This document shows positions 44,909 through 53,093 of a DNA stretch of 64,000 bases, one piece after another. The stretch spans positions 612,643-676,642 of the forward strand of contig NZ_JANZXA010000001.1 of the NCBI RefSeq assembly GCF_025153475.1, in the 5' to 3' direction. The translations under genes and the position numbers were made by a program. The notes under the pieces were generated by a model. The model had not been told where the DNA came from. It did not search any database and saw nothing but the letters and a program-made list of their open reading frames with translations. The first letter of the stretch is position 1. Each line of letters starts with the position of its first letter. Origin of the DNA: Novosphingobium mangrovisedimenti. Its GTDB lineage: Bacteria > Pseudomonadota > Alphaproteobacteria > Sphingomonadales > Sphingomonadaceae.

Positions 44909-46765
44909 ATGACGATCTACAACCCGACCCAGTGCCCGTCCGCTTCCGAGATCGACATCCCGGCGATGCACGCCAAGTATCTCGAGGAACGCGACCGCCG
45001 CATCAAGAAGAACCACAACGACCAGTACATCTCCGCCGACGGCAAGTACGCGGACATCTACGAGGTCGATCCCTACACCCCGGTCGCCCCGCGCGATCCG
45101 GTCACGGGCGAGACCGACGTGGTGATCCTGGGCGCGGGCTATTGCGGCATGATGGTGGCCGCCCAGCTCAAGAAAGCGGGCATCGACGATTTCTACAACG
45201 TCGACCACGGCGGCAACTTCGGCGGCACCTGGTACTGGAACCGCTATCCCGGCATCCAGTGCGACAACGATTCGCTCGTCTACATGCCGCTGCTGGAAGA
45301 GACCGGCTACATGCCGTCGAAGAAGTTCGCGGACGGCTACGAAATCCACGACCATTGCCAGATGATCGCCGACACGTTCGACCTCAGGAAGAACGCGCTG
45401 TTCCACACGCTGATCAAGAACCTGAAGTGGGATCCGGAAATCAACCGCTGGCACGTGGGCACCAACCGCGGCGACGACATCAAGGCGCGCTTCGTGGTGC
45501 TGGCCATGGGTCCGCTCAACAAGCCCAAGCTGCCGGGCATCCCCGGACTCGACAAGTTCAAGGGCAAGATCTTCCACACCGCCCGCTGGGACTATGACTA
45601 TACCGGCGGCGAATGGCGCAACCCGGTGCTCGACAAGCTGGGCGACAAGAAGGTGGCGATCATCGGCACCGGCGCGACCGCGATCCAGGTCGTGCCTTAC
45701 CTCGCCAGGTATGCCGGGCACACCTACGTGGTGCAGCGCACGCCCTCCACGATCGATGCGCGCAACAACCGCCCGATCGATCCCGAATGGTATGCCTCGC
45801 TCAAGCCCGGCTGGCAGGAAGAGCGCATCCGCAACTTCCACCATGCCGCCATGGAGCGCCTCGCCCCCGGCGAGCCCGACATGGTCGAGGACATCTGGAC
45901 CGAGATCAGCAAGAACGTGAACGCCGAGCTCGAAGCCGAAGGCTGGCCCGACATCACGCCCGAGGAATATGCCGCGCGGCGCGAGGTCATGGACTACCGG
46001 GTGATGGAGCGGCTGCGCAACCGCTGCGACATCGTGCAGGACAAGGCCACGGCCGAGGCACTCAAGCCCTACTACCGCTACCTGTGCAAGCGCCCCGCCT
46101 CCAACGACGACTTCTACCCGGCGTTCAATCAGGACAACGTAGAGCTGATCGACGTCGCCGAAACGCGCGGGCTCGAACAGCTCACCGAAAACGGCTTCAT
46201 CCACGATGGCATCGAGTACGAGTGCGACTGCATTATCATGGCCTCAGGCTATGAGGTCACCAACGACCTCGACCGGCGCTGGGGCATCGACACGATCGAA
46301 GGGCGTGAGGGCCTGTCGATCTACGACTACTGGCGCGACGGGTTCCAGACCTTCCAGGGGATGATGGCGCACAACTTCCCCAACATGTTCTTCACCGGCT
46401 TCACCCAGGCGGGTGCCAATGCCTCGAACTCGAAGACCTTCATCGATCAGGGCTTCCACATCGGCTACGTCGCCTCGGAAGCGATCAAGCGCGGCGCCGC
46501 GGTCATCGAACCGAGCCAGGAAGCGCAGGACGCCTATATCAAGCACCTGCGGTCGGTCGCAGTGGACAATTCCCAGTTCGCCAACGAGTGCACGCCCTCG
46601 TACTTCAACAACGAAGGCGACCAGAAGAAGAAGCGCTCGATCTTCGGCGAACCCTGGGGCGAGGGCTACTACGCCTTCGAGGACATGCTCGCAACGTGGC
46701 GCAACGAAGGCAATCTGCGCGGGCTGACACTTTCCCAGCCGGAATCTCTCGAACCGGCGGAATAG
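44909..46765 (+). CDS. Baeyer-Villiger flavin monooxygenase
   Basis: A 618-residue type I Baeyer-Villiger monooxygenase (cyclohexanone/steroid monooxygenase-like), which inserts one oxygen atom next to a ketone using NADPH and O2. FAD loop GAGYCG (residues 75-80), fingerprint FKGKIFHTARW (217-227, FxGxxxHxxxW) and second loop GTGATA (253-258) are all intact. I prefer the ATG at 44909 (MTIYNPTQCPS) over the one at 44900 because GAGGA then lies at normal spacing. Two FNR-type boxes and a palindrome lie upstream. A Rieske oxygenase gene follows after a REP-like element. Confidence 0.92.
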   Translation: MTIYNPTQCPSASEIDIPAMHAKYLEERDRRIKKNHNDQYISADGKYADIYEVDPYTPVAPRDPVTGETDVVILGAGYCGMMVAAQLKKAGIDDFYNVDHGGNFGGTWYWNRYPGIQCDNDSLVYMPLLEETGYMPSKKFADGYEIHDHCQMIADTFDLRKNALFHTLIKNLKWDPEINRWHVGTNRGDDIKARFVVLAMGPLNKPKLPGIPGLDKFKGKIFHTARWDYDYTGGEWRNPVLDKLGDKKVAIIGTGATAIQVVPYLARYAGHTYVVQRTPSTIDARNNRPIDPEWYASLKPGWQEERIRNFHHAAMERLAPGEPDMVEDIWTEISKNVNAELEAEGWPDITPEEYAARREVMDYRVMERLRNRCDIVQDKATAEALKPYYRYLCKRPASNDDFYPAFNQDNVELIDVAETRGLEQLTENGFIHDGIEYECDCIIMASGYEVTNDLDRRWGIDTIEGREGLSIYDYWRDGFQTFQGMMAHNFPNMFFTGFTQAGANASNSKTFIDQGFHIGYVASEAIKRGAAVIEPSQEAQDAYIKHLRSVAVDNSQFANECTPSYFNNEGDQKKKRSIFGEPWGEGYYAFEDMLATWRNEGNLRGLTLSQPESLEPAE

Positions 46766-46792
46766 GAGGCGAATGAAGCCACCTTGCTCCTT

Positions 46793-46879
46793 CGTCATTG
46801 CGAGGCTGCAAGCCGAAGCAATCCAGGGCGGTTCAAACAGGCTCTGGATTGCCGCGCGGCTTCGCCGCTCGCAGTGACG
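46793..46879. repeat. REP-like intergenic palindrome, copy 3
   Basis: An 87-base copy bounded by CGTCATTGCGAG and GCAGTGACG, with inner GCAATCCAG and CTGGATTGC. It separates the monooxygenase and Rieske oxygenase genes and may dampen read-through between them. Confidence 0.85.
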
Positions 46880-46935
46880 AGAACAAGGCCGTGTCCAACA
46901 TTTCAGAGCCCGGGCCAGCCGGGTCGGAGGATGCC

Positions 46936-48357
46936 ATGAACAAGCCCGAAACCATCATCAGCGACGACCTTTCCGAAGCGCTCACCTATCCGGTCGAAGC
47001 CTTCATCAGCCGCGAATACGCCGAAGCCGAGCCCGAACGCCTGTGGTCGAAAGTCTGGCAGCAGGCCGGCCGCGTCGAGGAGCTGAAAGAGGTCGGCGAC
47101 TACATCACCTACAACATCTGCCACGATTCGATCCTGATCGTGCGCGACACGCCCACGACGCTCAAGGCCTTCCACAACGTCTGTCCGCACCGGGGCCGCC
47201 GGCTCGTCGGCAACAATACCGGCGGCGGCCCGAAGACGGTGGCGCAGGACACCGGCGCGCACTCTGCCCGGGGCAACAAGCTGAAGTTCGGCTGCAACTA
47301 CCACGCCTGGACTTTCGGCCTCGACGGCGATGCCACCTACATCCCGGACAGCGAGGACTGGAACGGCGCGCTCGGTTCTCCGGGCAGCTATTCGGCCTGC
47401 ACCAGCCTGACGCCCGTGCAGGTCGATACCTGGGGCGGCTGGATCTGGATCAACATGGACCTCGATGCGGGCCCCTTGCGCGAATATCTGGAACCGATCG
47501 CAACGCTGATCGACCCGTTCGAATTCGACAAGATGCGCTACCGTTTCCGCTTTTGGGGCATCTTCGACTGCAACTGGAAAGTCGCGCTCGAAGCCTTCCT
47601 CGAGCCTTACCACGTGCAGGGCACGCACCCGCAGCTCATCAAGTACGGCGATTTCTACTCGTTCTCCAAGGCCTTCGGCCTGCACGGCCAGACCGGGTTC
47701 GATTCGAAAGCCCATCGCGATGAAGGCTCGGCGGTCGAAACCAGCGTCCACCGCGCGGCGGGCGAAGGCGATCCGCGCCAGACCATCGCGCAGATGCAGC
47801 TCGAATACTGGGAGACGATCGGCGCCAGTACCAGCGAGACACTGGTGAAGACCGCCCAGCGCCTGCCCGAAGAGCTGCCCGAAGGCACGCCGGCCGCCGA
47901 AGTCCACAAGTACTGGCTGGACACCGCAAAGCGCATCGACGCGGAGCGCGGGGTGACCTGGCCCGAGATCAGCGACGCGCAGATGGCGGCCGCCGGGCTC
48001 GCGCTCTCGATCTTCCCGAACATGAACTTCATTCCGGGACCGACCTTCGCGCTGGCCTACCGCGTGCGCCCCTACGGCACCGATCCCGACAAGTGCGTGT
48101 TCGAAGCCGTCGCGCTCGACCGCTTCCCCGAAGGCGAGGAGCCCGAGACCGAGTGGACCTATGTCGAGCAGGACCTCGACAAGTGGCCCTATGTCATCGC
48201 GCAGGACATCTCGAACATGGTCGAGGTCCAGCGCGGCTACAAGTCGCGCGGTTTCCGCGGCAATCTCCCCAACCCTTGGCAGGAGCGCAAGGTCACCAAC
48301 CTGCACCGCGGTCTTGCGAAATACATGGGAACCGGGGTCCTGAAACCCCTCGACTGA
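46936..48357 (+). CDS. Rieske aromatic-ring-hydroxylating oxygenase alpha subunit
   Basis: A 473-residue Rieske non-heme iron oxygenase. The Rieske cluster ligands are CPH (Cys83, His85) and CNYH (Cys120, His123), with 34 residues between instead of the usual 15-17, so an insertion lies inside the Rieske domain. The mononuclear iron site is in NWKVALEAFLEPYHVQGTHP. The start at 46936 has GGAGG close upstream; the frame upstream runs into the REP-like element. No beta subunit or ferredoxin is encoded next to it. It may act in the same aromatic or steroid pathway as the monooxygenase. Confidence 0.9.
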   Translation: MNKPETIISDDLSEALTYPVEAFISREYAEAEPERLWSKVWQQAGRVEELKEVGDYITYNICHDSILIVRDTPTTLKAFHNVCPHRGRRLVGNNTGGGPKTVAQDTGAHSARGNKLKFGCNYHAWTFGLDGDATYIPDSEDWNGALGSPGSYSACTSLTPVQVDTWGGWIWINMDLDAGPLREYLEPIATLIDPFEFDKMRYRFRFWGIFDCNWKVALEAFLEPYHVQGTHPQLIKYGDFYSFSKAFGLHGQTGFDSKAHRDEGSAVETSVHRAAGEGDPRQTIAQMQLEYWETIGASTSETLVKTAQRLPEELPEGTPAAEVHKYWLDTAKRIDAERGVTWPEISDAQMAAAGLALSIFPNMNFIPGPTFALAYRVRPYGTDPDKCVFEAVALDRFPEGEEPETEWTYVEQDLDKWPYVIAQDISNMVEVQRGYKSRGFRGNLPNPWQERKVTNLHRGLAKYMGTGVLKPLD

Positions 48358-48361
48358 ATGC

Positions 48362-48390
48362 AAGGGGGCAGATGCGAAATCTGCCCCCTT
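48362..48390 (+). terminator. terminator of the Rieske gene
   Basis: AAGGGGGCAGAT pairs perfectly with ATCTGCCCCCTT around GCGAA, directly after the stop, followed by a short T-rich run. Confidence 0.85.
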
Positions 48391-48442
48391 TCCAGTCTCA
48401 TCGCCGGTTAAACCCGGCGCCCCGCGACCGTCCTACGGACGG

Positions 48443-48715
48443 ATGGACAAGTCCCGCTTCAAGCCCACCCCGATCCCGCGCGAGCGGCGGCGCAGCAAGT
48501 GCGCGCGCTTTGCGCTGACCAATTCGCGCGGAGAGGAAATCCCGGTGATGGTCCGCGACATTTCTTCCAAGGGGCTCAGCGCCGCAGCGCTCGGCACACC
48601 GCCCGCGCTCAACGAAGTCGTGCGCGCGCAGCTCGAGGACGGCTGCGAACTGTGGGGGCTGGTGCGCTGGAGCGACGGCAACCTGTTCGGCGTCGAGTTC
48701 GACACCCGCGTATAG
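48443..48715 (+). CDS. PilZ domain protein
   Basis: A 90-residue single PilZ domain, a cyclic-di-GMP receptor fold. The basic RERRRSKCARFAL resembles the RxxxR motif, and VRDISSKGLSAAAL is the D/NxSxxG motif. It has no partner domain, so it would act through protein contacts. It lies after the Rieske terminator and converges with hemN. Confidence 0.88.
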   Translation: MDKSRFKPTPIPRERRRSKCARFALTNSRGEEIPVMVRDISSKGLSAAALGTPPALNEVVRAQLEDGCELWGLVRWSDGNLFGVEFDTRV

Positions 48716-48729
48716 CGCGCGCCTGAAAC

Positions 48730-50064
48730 CTAGACCGCCGAACTGAAGCGCCGCAGCGAGTCCTTGCGGTAGGGATCGAAACGCGCCGCGATCGAGCGCA
48801 CGTAGGGCAGTCCCCCCGGCAGCACGGCGAGATGGTCGCCGTCCATCTGGCAAAGGCCCGCATCCAGATAGGGCCGCAGCAGCGGCAGGGCTTCCTGCTG
48901 CAGATCGGGTTCGATCCGCGCCCGGCCCCGGCACAGCAGAGCCTCGATCACCGCACCGCGCCGCCGGTCCTCGGCGGTCCTGACGATGCCGCGATTCGCC
49001 GTCAGTCGCTCCTGCGACAGCATCATGCGATAGCGCCCGGCATTCTTCTCGTTCTGCACGAGAAGATCGGGGAAGCTGCTGATCGCCGAGGCGCCGAGGC
49101 CAATCAGCACCGGTGCCTGGTCCTCGGTGAAACCCTGGAAGTTGCGACGCAGCGTGCCGCTGACGCTGGCCTGCGCGAGAGCATCGCCCGGCCGGGCAAA
49201 GTGATCGAAGCCCACCGGCACATAACCCTGGTCGACAAGATACTCGTAGCCGTAAGCCGCCATGCCGAAGCGCGCCTCGGCGTCGGGCAGCGCGCTGTCG
49301 TCGATCTGCTTCTGCCGCGCGATCAGATGGGGCACATGGGCATAGCCGAACAGCGCCACCCGGTCGGCGCCGAGCGCGACGGTCTGCTCCAGCGAGTCCC
49401 GCAGTTGCGCGAGTGTCTGTCCGGGCAGGCCGTACATCAGGTCGAAGTTGAGCGAATCGACGCCCGCGCCGCGCAGTACCGCCGTGGCATTTTCGATCAT
49501 GCGGGACGGCTGGACCCGCCCGATCGCCTGCTGCAGCGCGGGATCGAAGGTCTGGACGCCCAGGCTTGCGCGCGTTATCCCGACCGCGCCGATCACCGCC
49601 GCCCACTGCGGACCGAAAGTGCGCGGATCGAGTTCGATGGAAATCACCGGACGATTGCCGGGATCGGACCGCACCGCGAAATCCAGCGTCAGCGCATCGA
49701 CGAGCCGCACGAAATCTATGGGCGATATGCTGTTGGGACTGCCGCCACCGAACGCGATGCGAGTCACCCGCGCGGCGCGCGGCAGTCGCTCGGCGATCAG
49801 CCCGATCTCCCGGTGCAGCGCATCGAGATAGCTGGACACCCGCTCGGAGCGGTTGGCCGCACTGGTATTGCAGCCGCAGTACCAGCAGATCTGCTCGCAG
49901 AACGGGATATGCACATAGAGCGAGACTTCGCCGTTCTCGCCTTCGAGGGCCGTGGCCAGTTCCTTGGCACCGACACCTTCGCCAAACTCCGCCGCTGTCG
50001 GGAAGCTGGTGTAGCGGGGCACGGGAACCGCCAGAAGTTCAGGGTGATAAGTCCACATGCCCAT
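48730..50064 (-). CDS. hemN: oxygen-independent coproporphyrinogen III oxidase
   Basis: A 444-residue radical-SAM enzyme making protoporphyrinogen IX without O2. The CxxxCxxC cluster motif is HIPFCEQICWYCGCNT, followed by IAFGGGSPNSIS (SAM-binding glycines) and the HemN C-terminal domain. Start at 50064 (MGMWTYHPELL); an ATG two codons later is possible. An FNR-type box lies 30 bases upstream, within the end of the last gene of the cco operon, consistent with expression at low oxygen, and giving heme for the cbb3 oxidase encoded upstream on the same strand. Confidence 0.95.
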   Translation of the reverse strand: MGMWTYHPELLAVPVPRYTSFPTAAEFGEGVGAKELATALEGENGEVSLYVHIPFCEQICWYCGCNTSAANRSERVSSYLDALHREIGLIAERLPRAARVTRIAFGGGSPNSISPIDFVRLVDALTLDFAVRSDPGNRPVISIELDPRTFGPQWAAVIGAVGITRASLGVQTFDPALQQAIGRVQPSRMIENATAVLRGAGVDSLNFDLMYGLPGQTLAQLRDSLEQTVALGADRVALFGYAHVPHLIARQKQIDDSALPDAEARFGMAAYGYEYLVDQGYVPVGFDHFARPGDALAQASVSGTLRRNFQGFTEDQAPVLIGLGASAISSFPDLLVQNEKNAGRYRMMLSQERLTANRGIVRTAEDRRRGAVIEALLCRGRARIEPDLQQEALPLLRPYLDAGLCQMDGDHLAVLPGGLPYVRSIAARFDPYRKDSLRRFSSAV

Positions 50065-50090
50065 GGTAATCGCTTACGCGATACGAAAGA

Positions 50091-50315
50091 TCATTGCGAT
50101 CGATCAAGCCGCTTGCGCGATGATCCGGACTGGCAGCCCTTGGCGCAGCAGGGGCCTTGCGGCGGCCCCGGAGGCCCCTCGGACGGACCGCCCGGAACGG
50201 TCACCACGCCCCCGCCGCACAGTGGCACGACAAAGCCGCCTGCCTCGGCCTCGAGCGGGCCGATCATCGCCGGAAGCAGCGTCAGGCCGGACAGCAGGAC
50301 CAGTTCTCGCCTCAC
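50091..50315 (-). CDS. small exported Cys-containing protein at end of cco operon
   Basis: A 74-residue frame starting at GTG 50313-50315 and overlapping the ccoS stop (GTGA). The N terminus is a signal-like segment (ELVLLSGLTLLPAMIGPLEAEA), followed by a Gly/Pro-rich linker (PGGPSEGPPGPPQG) and a CCAKGCQSG tail that could bind metal or heme. Because the overlap with ccoS repeats the operon's coupling pattern, I think it is real. Function unknown; a role in cbb3 oxidase assembly or copper handling is only a guess. Confidence 0.6.
   Translation of the reverse strand: MRRELVLLSGLTLLPAMIGPLEAEAGGFVVPLCGGGVVTVPGGPSEGPPGPPQGPCCAKGCQSGSSRKRLDRSQ
50094..50107. promoter_or_regulatory. FNR-type box upstream of hemN
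   Basis: TTGCGATCGATCAA matches TTGAT-N4-ATCAA at eight of ten positions. It is 30 bases from the hemN ATG and lies inside the 3' end of the small exported-protein gene. Confidence 0.6.
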
Positions 50316-50464
50316 TTGTCCTCTTCCTCCTCGTCGATGAGGATGCGGTTGGCCGCGCCGTCGAGATCCTCGAACTGGCCGCTCTTCATCGCCCAGAAGA
50401 ACGCGCCGAGGCCGACAAGGCCCATCAGCAATGCCAAGGGGATCAGGAAGCCAAGAATGCTCAC
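50312..50464 (-). CDS. ccoS: cbb3-type oxidase assembly protein CcoS
   Basis: A 50-residue single-pass protein (one helix, ILGFLIPLALLMGLVGLGAFFWAM) with the typical CcoS pattern FFWAMKSGQFEDLDG and an acidic tail EEEEDK. CcoS is required for cofactor insertion in cbb3 oxidase. The start is GTG, overlapping the ccoI stop (GTGA). Confidence 0.88.
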   Translation of the reverse strand: MSILGFLIPLALLMGLVGLGAFFWAMKSGQFEDLDGAANRILIDEEEEDK

Positions 50465-52599
50465 GAGGCACTCTCCGGCCCCGCCGCCCGCGCCAGCCGG
50501 AGCGAATTGCCGACAACCAGCAGGGAGCTGGCCGACATCGCGATCGCGGCGATCAGCGGCGTCACGAAACCCAGGATCGCGAGCGGGACCGCCAGCGTGT
50601 TGTAGATCGCGGCCATCGCGAAATTCTGCCGGACGATGCCCATGGTCGCGCGCGCGACGCGCACGGCCAGTGCCACCGGCATGAACCGCTCGCCCACGAA
50701 GACCGCATCCGCCGCCTGCTGGCTGACGTCGCTGGCCCCGCCCGGCGCGATCGAAACATGGGCGCCCGCCAGCGCCGGTCCGTCGTTGAGCCCGTCGCCC
50801 ACCATCAGGACCTTGTGCCCTTGCGCCGCCCGTTCGCCCAGAAGGTCCAGCTTCTGCGAGGGCGACATGCCCCCGCTGCCCGCAAGACCCAAGTCGGCGG
50901 CGACCGACGCCACCGTCTCGACGCGATCGCCCGAAACGATGCCGCAGCCGATCCCCTGCCTGCCCAGCGCGGCGATGGTTTCGGCAACATCGGGGCGCAG
51001 CGGATCGGCAAAGCCGATTCGCGCGCGTGTACCGTCGACCATCAGGTCGACCGCCAGCCCCGCGGTTTCGATCTCGGGCCGGATCAGCGCAACGTCGTGT
51101 CCTTCGAACCGGGCGGTCATGCCGCTCCCGGCAGTCTCGGCGAGATCGTCGAGCGCGGCCGGTTCGGTCCCGGCCTCGCGCAGCGCCAGCGCCAGCCCCC
51201 GGCTGAGCGGGTGGCGGCTGCCCTGCGCCAGTGCCAGGGCAATCGCGCGCGCGCGTGGATCGAGCGCGAAAAGGTCGGTCGGGCGCGGTTCGCCCAGTGT
51301 CAGCGTGCCGGTCTTGTCGAACAGCGCCTCGTCCACTTCGGCCAGCCGTTCGAGCGCCGAGCCGTCCTTGATGAGCAGCCCGCGCTTCATCAGCGCGCCC
51401 GCCGCGACGACTTGCGCGGCCGGCACCGCCAGTCCCAGCGCGCAGGGACAGGTGATGATCAGCACGGCCACCGCCACGGTCAGCGACTGATAGATGCCGG
51501 CACCGGCCAGCATCCAGCCGCAGAAGCTGAGGAACGCTAGGCTGTGCACGACCGGCGCATAGATGCGCGAGGCCTTGTCGGCGATGCGCACGTAGCGCGA
51601 GCGCGACTGGCCCGCCTCGTCCATCAGCCGCGCGATGTCGGCGATCGCGGTGTCCTGCGCGGCGGCGGTCACCTTGAGTCGCACCGGATTGCCGAGGTTG
51701 ACCATCCCGGCATGGATCGTGTCGCCCGGGCCGGCCGGGCGCGGATCGCTTTCGCCGGTGAGCATCGAGGAATCGATGGTGGTGCGCCCTTCCAGCACTT
51801 CGCCGTCGGCCGCCAGCGCTTCCCCGGCGGCCACCAGCATGACCATGCCCGGCGCCAGTCGCTCGGCCTCGACGTAGAGCGTGGTGCCATCGGGCTGCAC
51901 GACATGCGCACCGCGCCCCATGCGCCCGAGCAGCGAGGCAATGCCCGAGCGCGCGCGGCTGCGCATCATCGCATCGAGCACGCGGCCCGCGAGCAGGAAG
52001 AACAGCAGCATGACCGCGCCGTCGAAATAGGCATGCTCGCCGCCGACGATCGTCTCGTAGAGGCTCAGCCCCGTCGCCAGCAGCACGCCGATCGAGATCG
52101 GCACGTCCATGTTGGTGCGCCGGTAGCGCAGCGCCATCAGCGCCGAGGAAAAGAACGGCCGGCCCGCATAGAGGATTACCGGAACCGCGATCAGCGCGCT
52201 GATCCAGTGGAACATCTCGCGCGTCACCGCGTCGGCGCCCGCCCAGATGGAGACCGACAGGAGCATGATGTTCATCATGCCGAAGGCCGCGACCGCCAGC
52301 GCGCGCAGCAGGCGCTTCGTTTCCGCGTCGTCGCGGCCGAGCGGATTGTCGGCTGCGCGCTCGGCCTCGAAACCCAGCTTGCGCAGTTCGTCGATGATGG
52401 CGTCTTCGGTCAGCGCGGGGGCGTGACTGACCGCAACCCGCTTGGCCGAGAAATTGACACGCGCGGCGGCCACACCCGGAACGGCGGCAAGCCCGCGCTC
52501 GACCTTGCCGATGCACCCGGCGCAGCGCATGCCGGGCACCGTGAAACGGCTGTCGATGCAGGTGTCGGCCGCGGACAGGCCGGGCGCAGGCGCGTTCAT
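50461..52599 (-). CDS. ccoI: copper-translocating P-type ATPase CcoI
   Basis: A 712-residue P1B ATPase delivering copper for cbb3 oxidase assembly. The N-terminal metal domain has GMRCAGCIGKVERG; the membrane copper site is TCPCALGL, phosphorylation site DKTGTLTLG, hinge GDGLNDGPALAGA. Eight helices are expected. It overlaps ccoH (ATGA) and ccoS (GTGA). The Cys pair and family position in the operon identify it as CcoI rather than a general CopA. Confidence 0.95.
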   Translation of the reverse strand: MNAPAPGLSAADTCIDSRFTVPGMRCAGCIGKVERGLAAVPGVAAARVNFSAKRVAVSHAPALTEDAIIDELRKLGFEAERAADNPLGRDDAETKRLLRALAVAAFGMMNIMLLSVSIWAGADAVTREMFHWISALIAVPVILYAGRPFFSSALMALRYRRTNMDVPISIGVLLATGLSLYETIVGGEHAYFDGAVMLLFFLLAGRVLDAMMRSRARSGIASLLGRMGRGAHVVQPDGTTLYVEAERLAPGMVMLVAAGEALAADGEVLEGRTTIDSSMLTGESDPRPAGPGDTIHAGMVNLGNPVRLKVTAAAQDTAIADIARLMDEAGQSRSRYVRIADKASRIYAPVVHSLAFLSFCGWMLAGAGIYQSLTVAVAVLIITCPCALGLAVPAAQVVAAGALMKRGLLIKDGSALERLAEVDEALFDKTGTLTLGEPRPTDLFALDPRARAIALALAQGSRHPLSRGLALALREAGTEPAALDDLAETAGSGMTARFEGHDVALIRPEIETAGLAVDLMVDGTRARIGFADPLRPDVAETIAALGRQGIGCGIVSGDRVETVASVAADLGLAGSGGMSPSQKLDLLGERAAQGHKVLMVGDGLNDGPALAGAHVSIAPGGASDVSQQAADAVFVGERFMPVALAVRVARATMGIVRQNFAMAAIYNTLAVPLAILGFVTPLIAAIAMSASSLLVVGNSLRLARAAGPESAS

Positions 52600-53093
52600 G
52601 GCACCGGCTGGCCGATGACCTCCAGCCCCTCGACCTGATCTTCGCCGCGCCAGGTCTTGCCGTCGGCCTCGATTTCGAAGCGCAGGATCCAGCGCCCCTC
52701 GGGCAGCGCCTTGTCGCTGACATAGGCGCCGGTGACGTCCTTCTCGAACTTCAGCGCCATGTCGGGCTTGCGGCCCAGCGGGTGGCGCGCTTCGGCGATG
52801 ACATCGGGATAGCGCGGCACGCCGTCGAGCAGGGCGACGATGTGGCCGTCCTCGCGACGTGAAACGGCGACCTTCCAGTCAAGCGCCTTTTCCTTCGCCG
52901 CTTCGTCGAGCCAGCGGTTGAAGTGCTGGCTCGCGACGTAGGAATTCTCGACCACGACGCCGCCGAACGTCGACGTGGCCAGCCCCGCCATCAGGAAGTT
53001 GACGCCGAAGACGACGCCGAAACCCGTCAGGAGAATCAGGAACATGTGCTTGCCGGTGAACGGCTTGCGGCGGGGGGCATTCTGGCTGCTCAT
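52596..53093 (-). CDS. ccoH: FixH/CcoH family protein
   Basis: A 165-residue protein with one N-terminal membrane helix (MFLILLTGFGVVFGVNFLMAG) and a periplasmic domain ending RFEIEADGKTWRGEDQVEG, the pattern of FixH/CcoH, a cbb3 assembly factor. The start is the ATG at 53093, overlapping the ccoG stop by one base. Confidence 0.92.
   Translation of the reverse strand: MSSQNAPRRKPFTGKHMFLILLTGFGVVFGVNFLMAGLATSTFGGVVVENSYVASQHFNRWLDEAAKEKALDWKVAVSRREDGHIVALLDGVPRYPDVIAEARHPLGRKPDMALKFEKDVTGAYVSDKALPEGRWILRFEIEADGKTWRGEDQVEGLEVIGQPVP

Noticed and set aside
43823..46879. CRISPR array
   Set aside because: Repeats are kilobases apart, imperfectly palindromic and have no spacers; they are REP-like intergenic elements.
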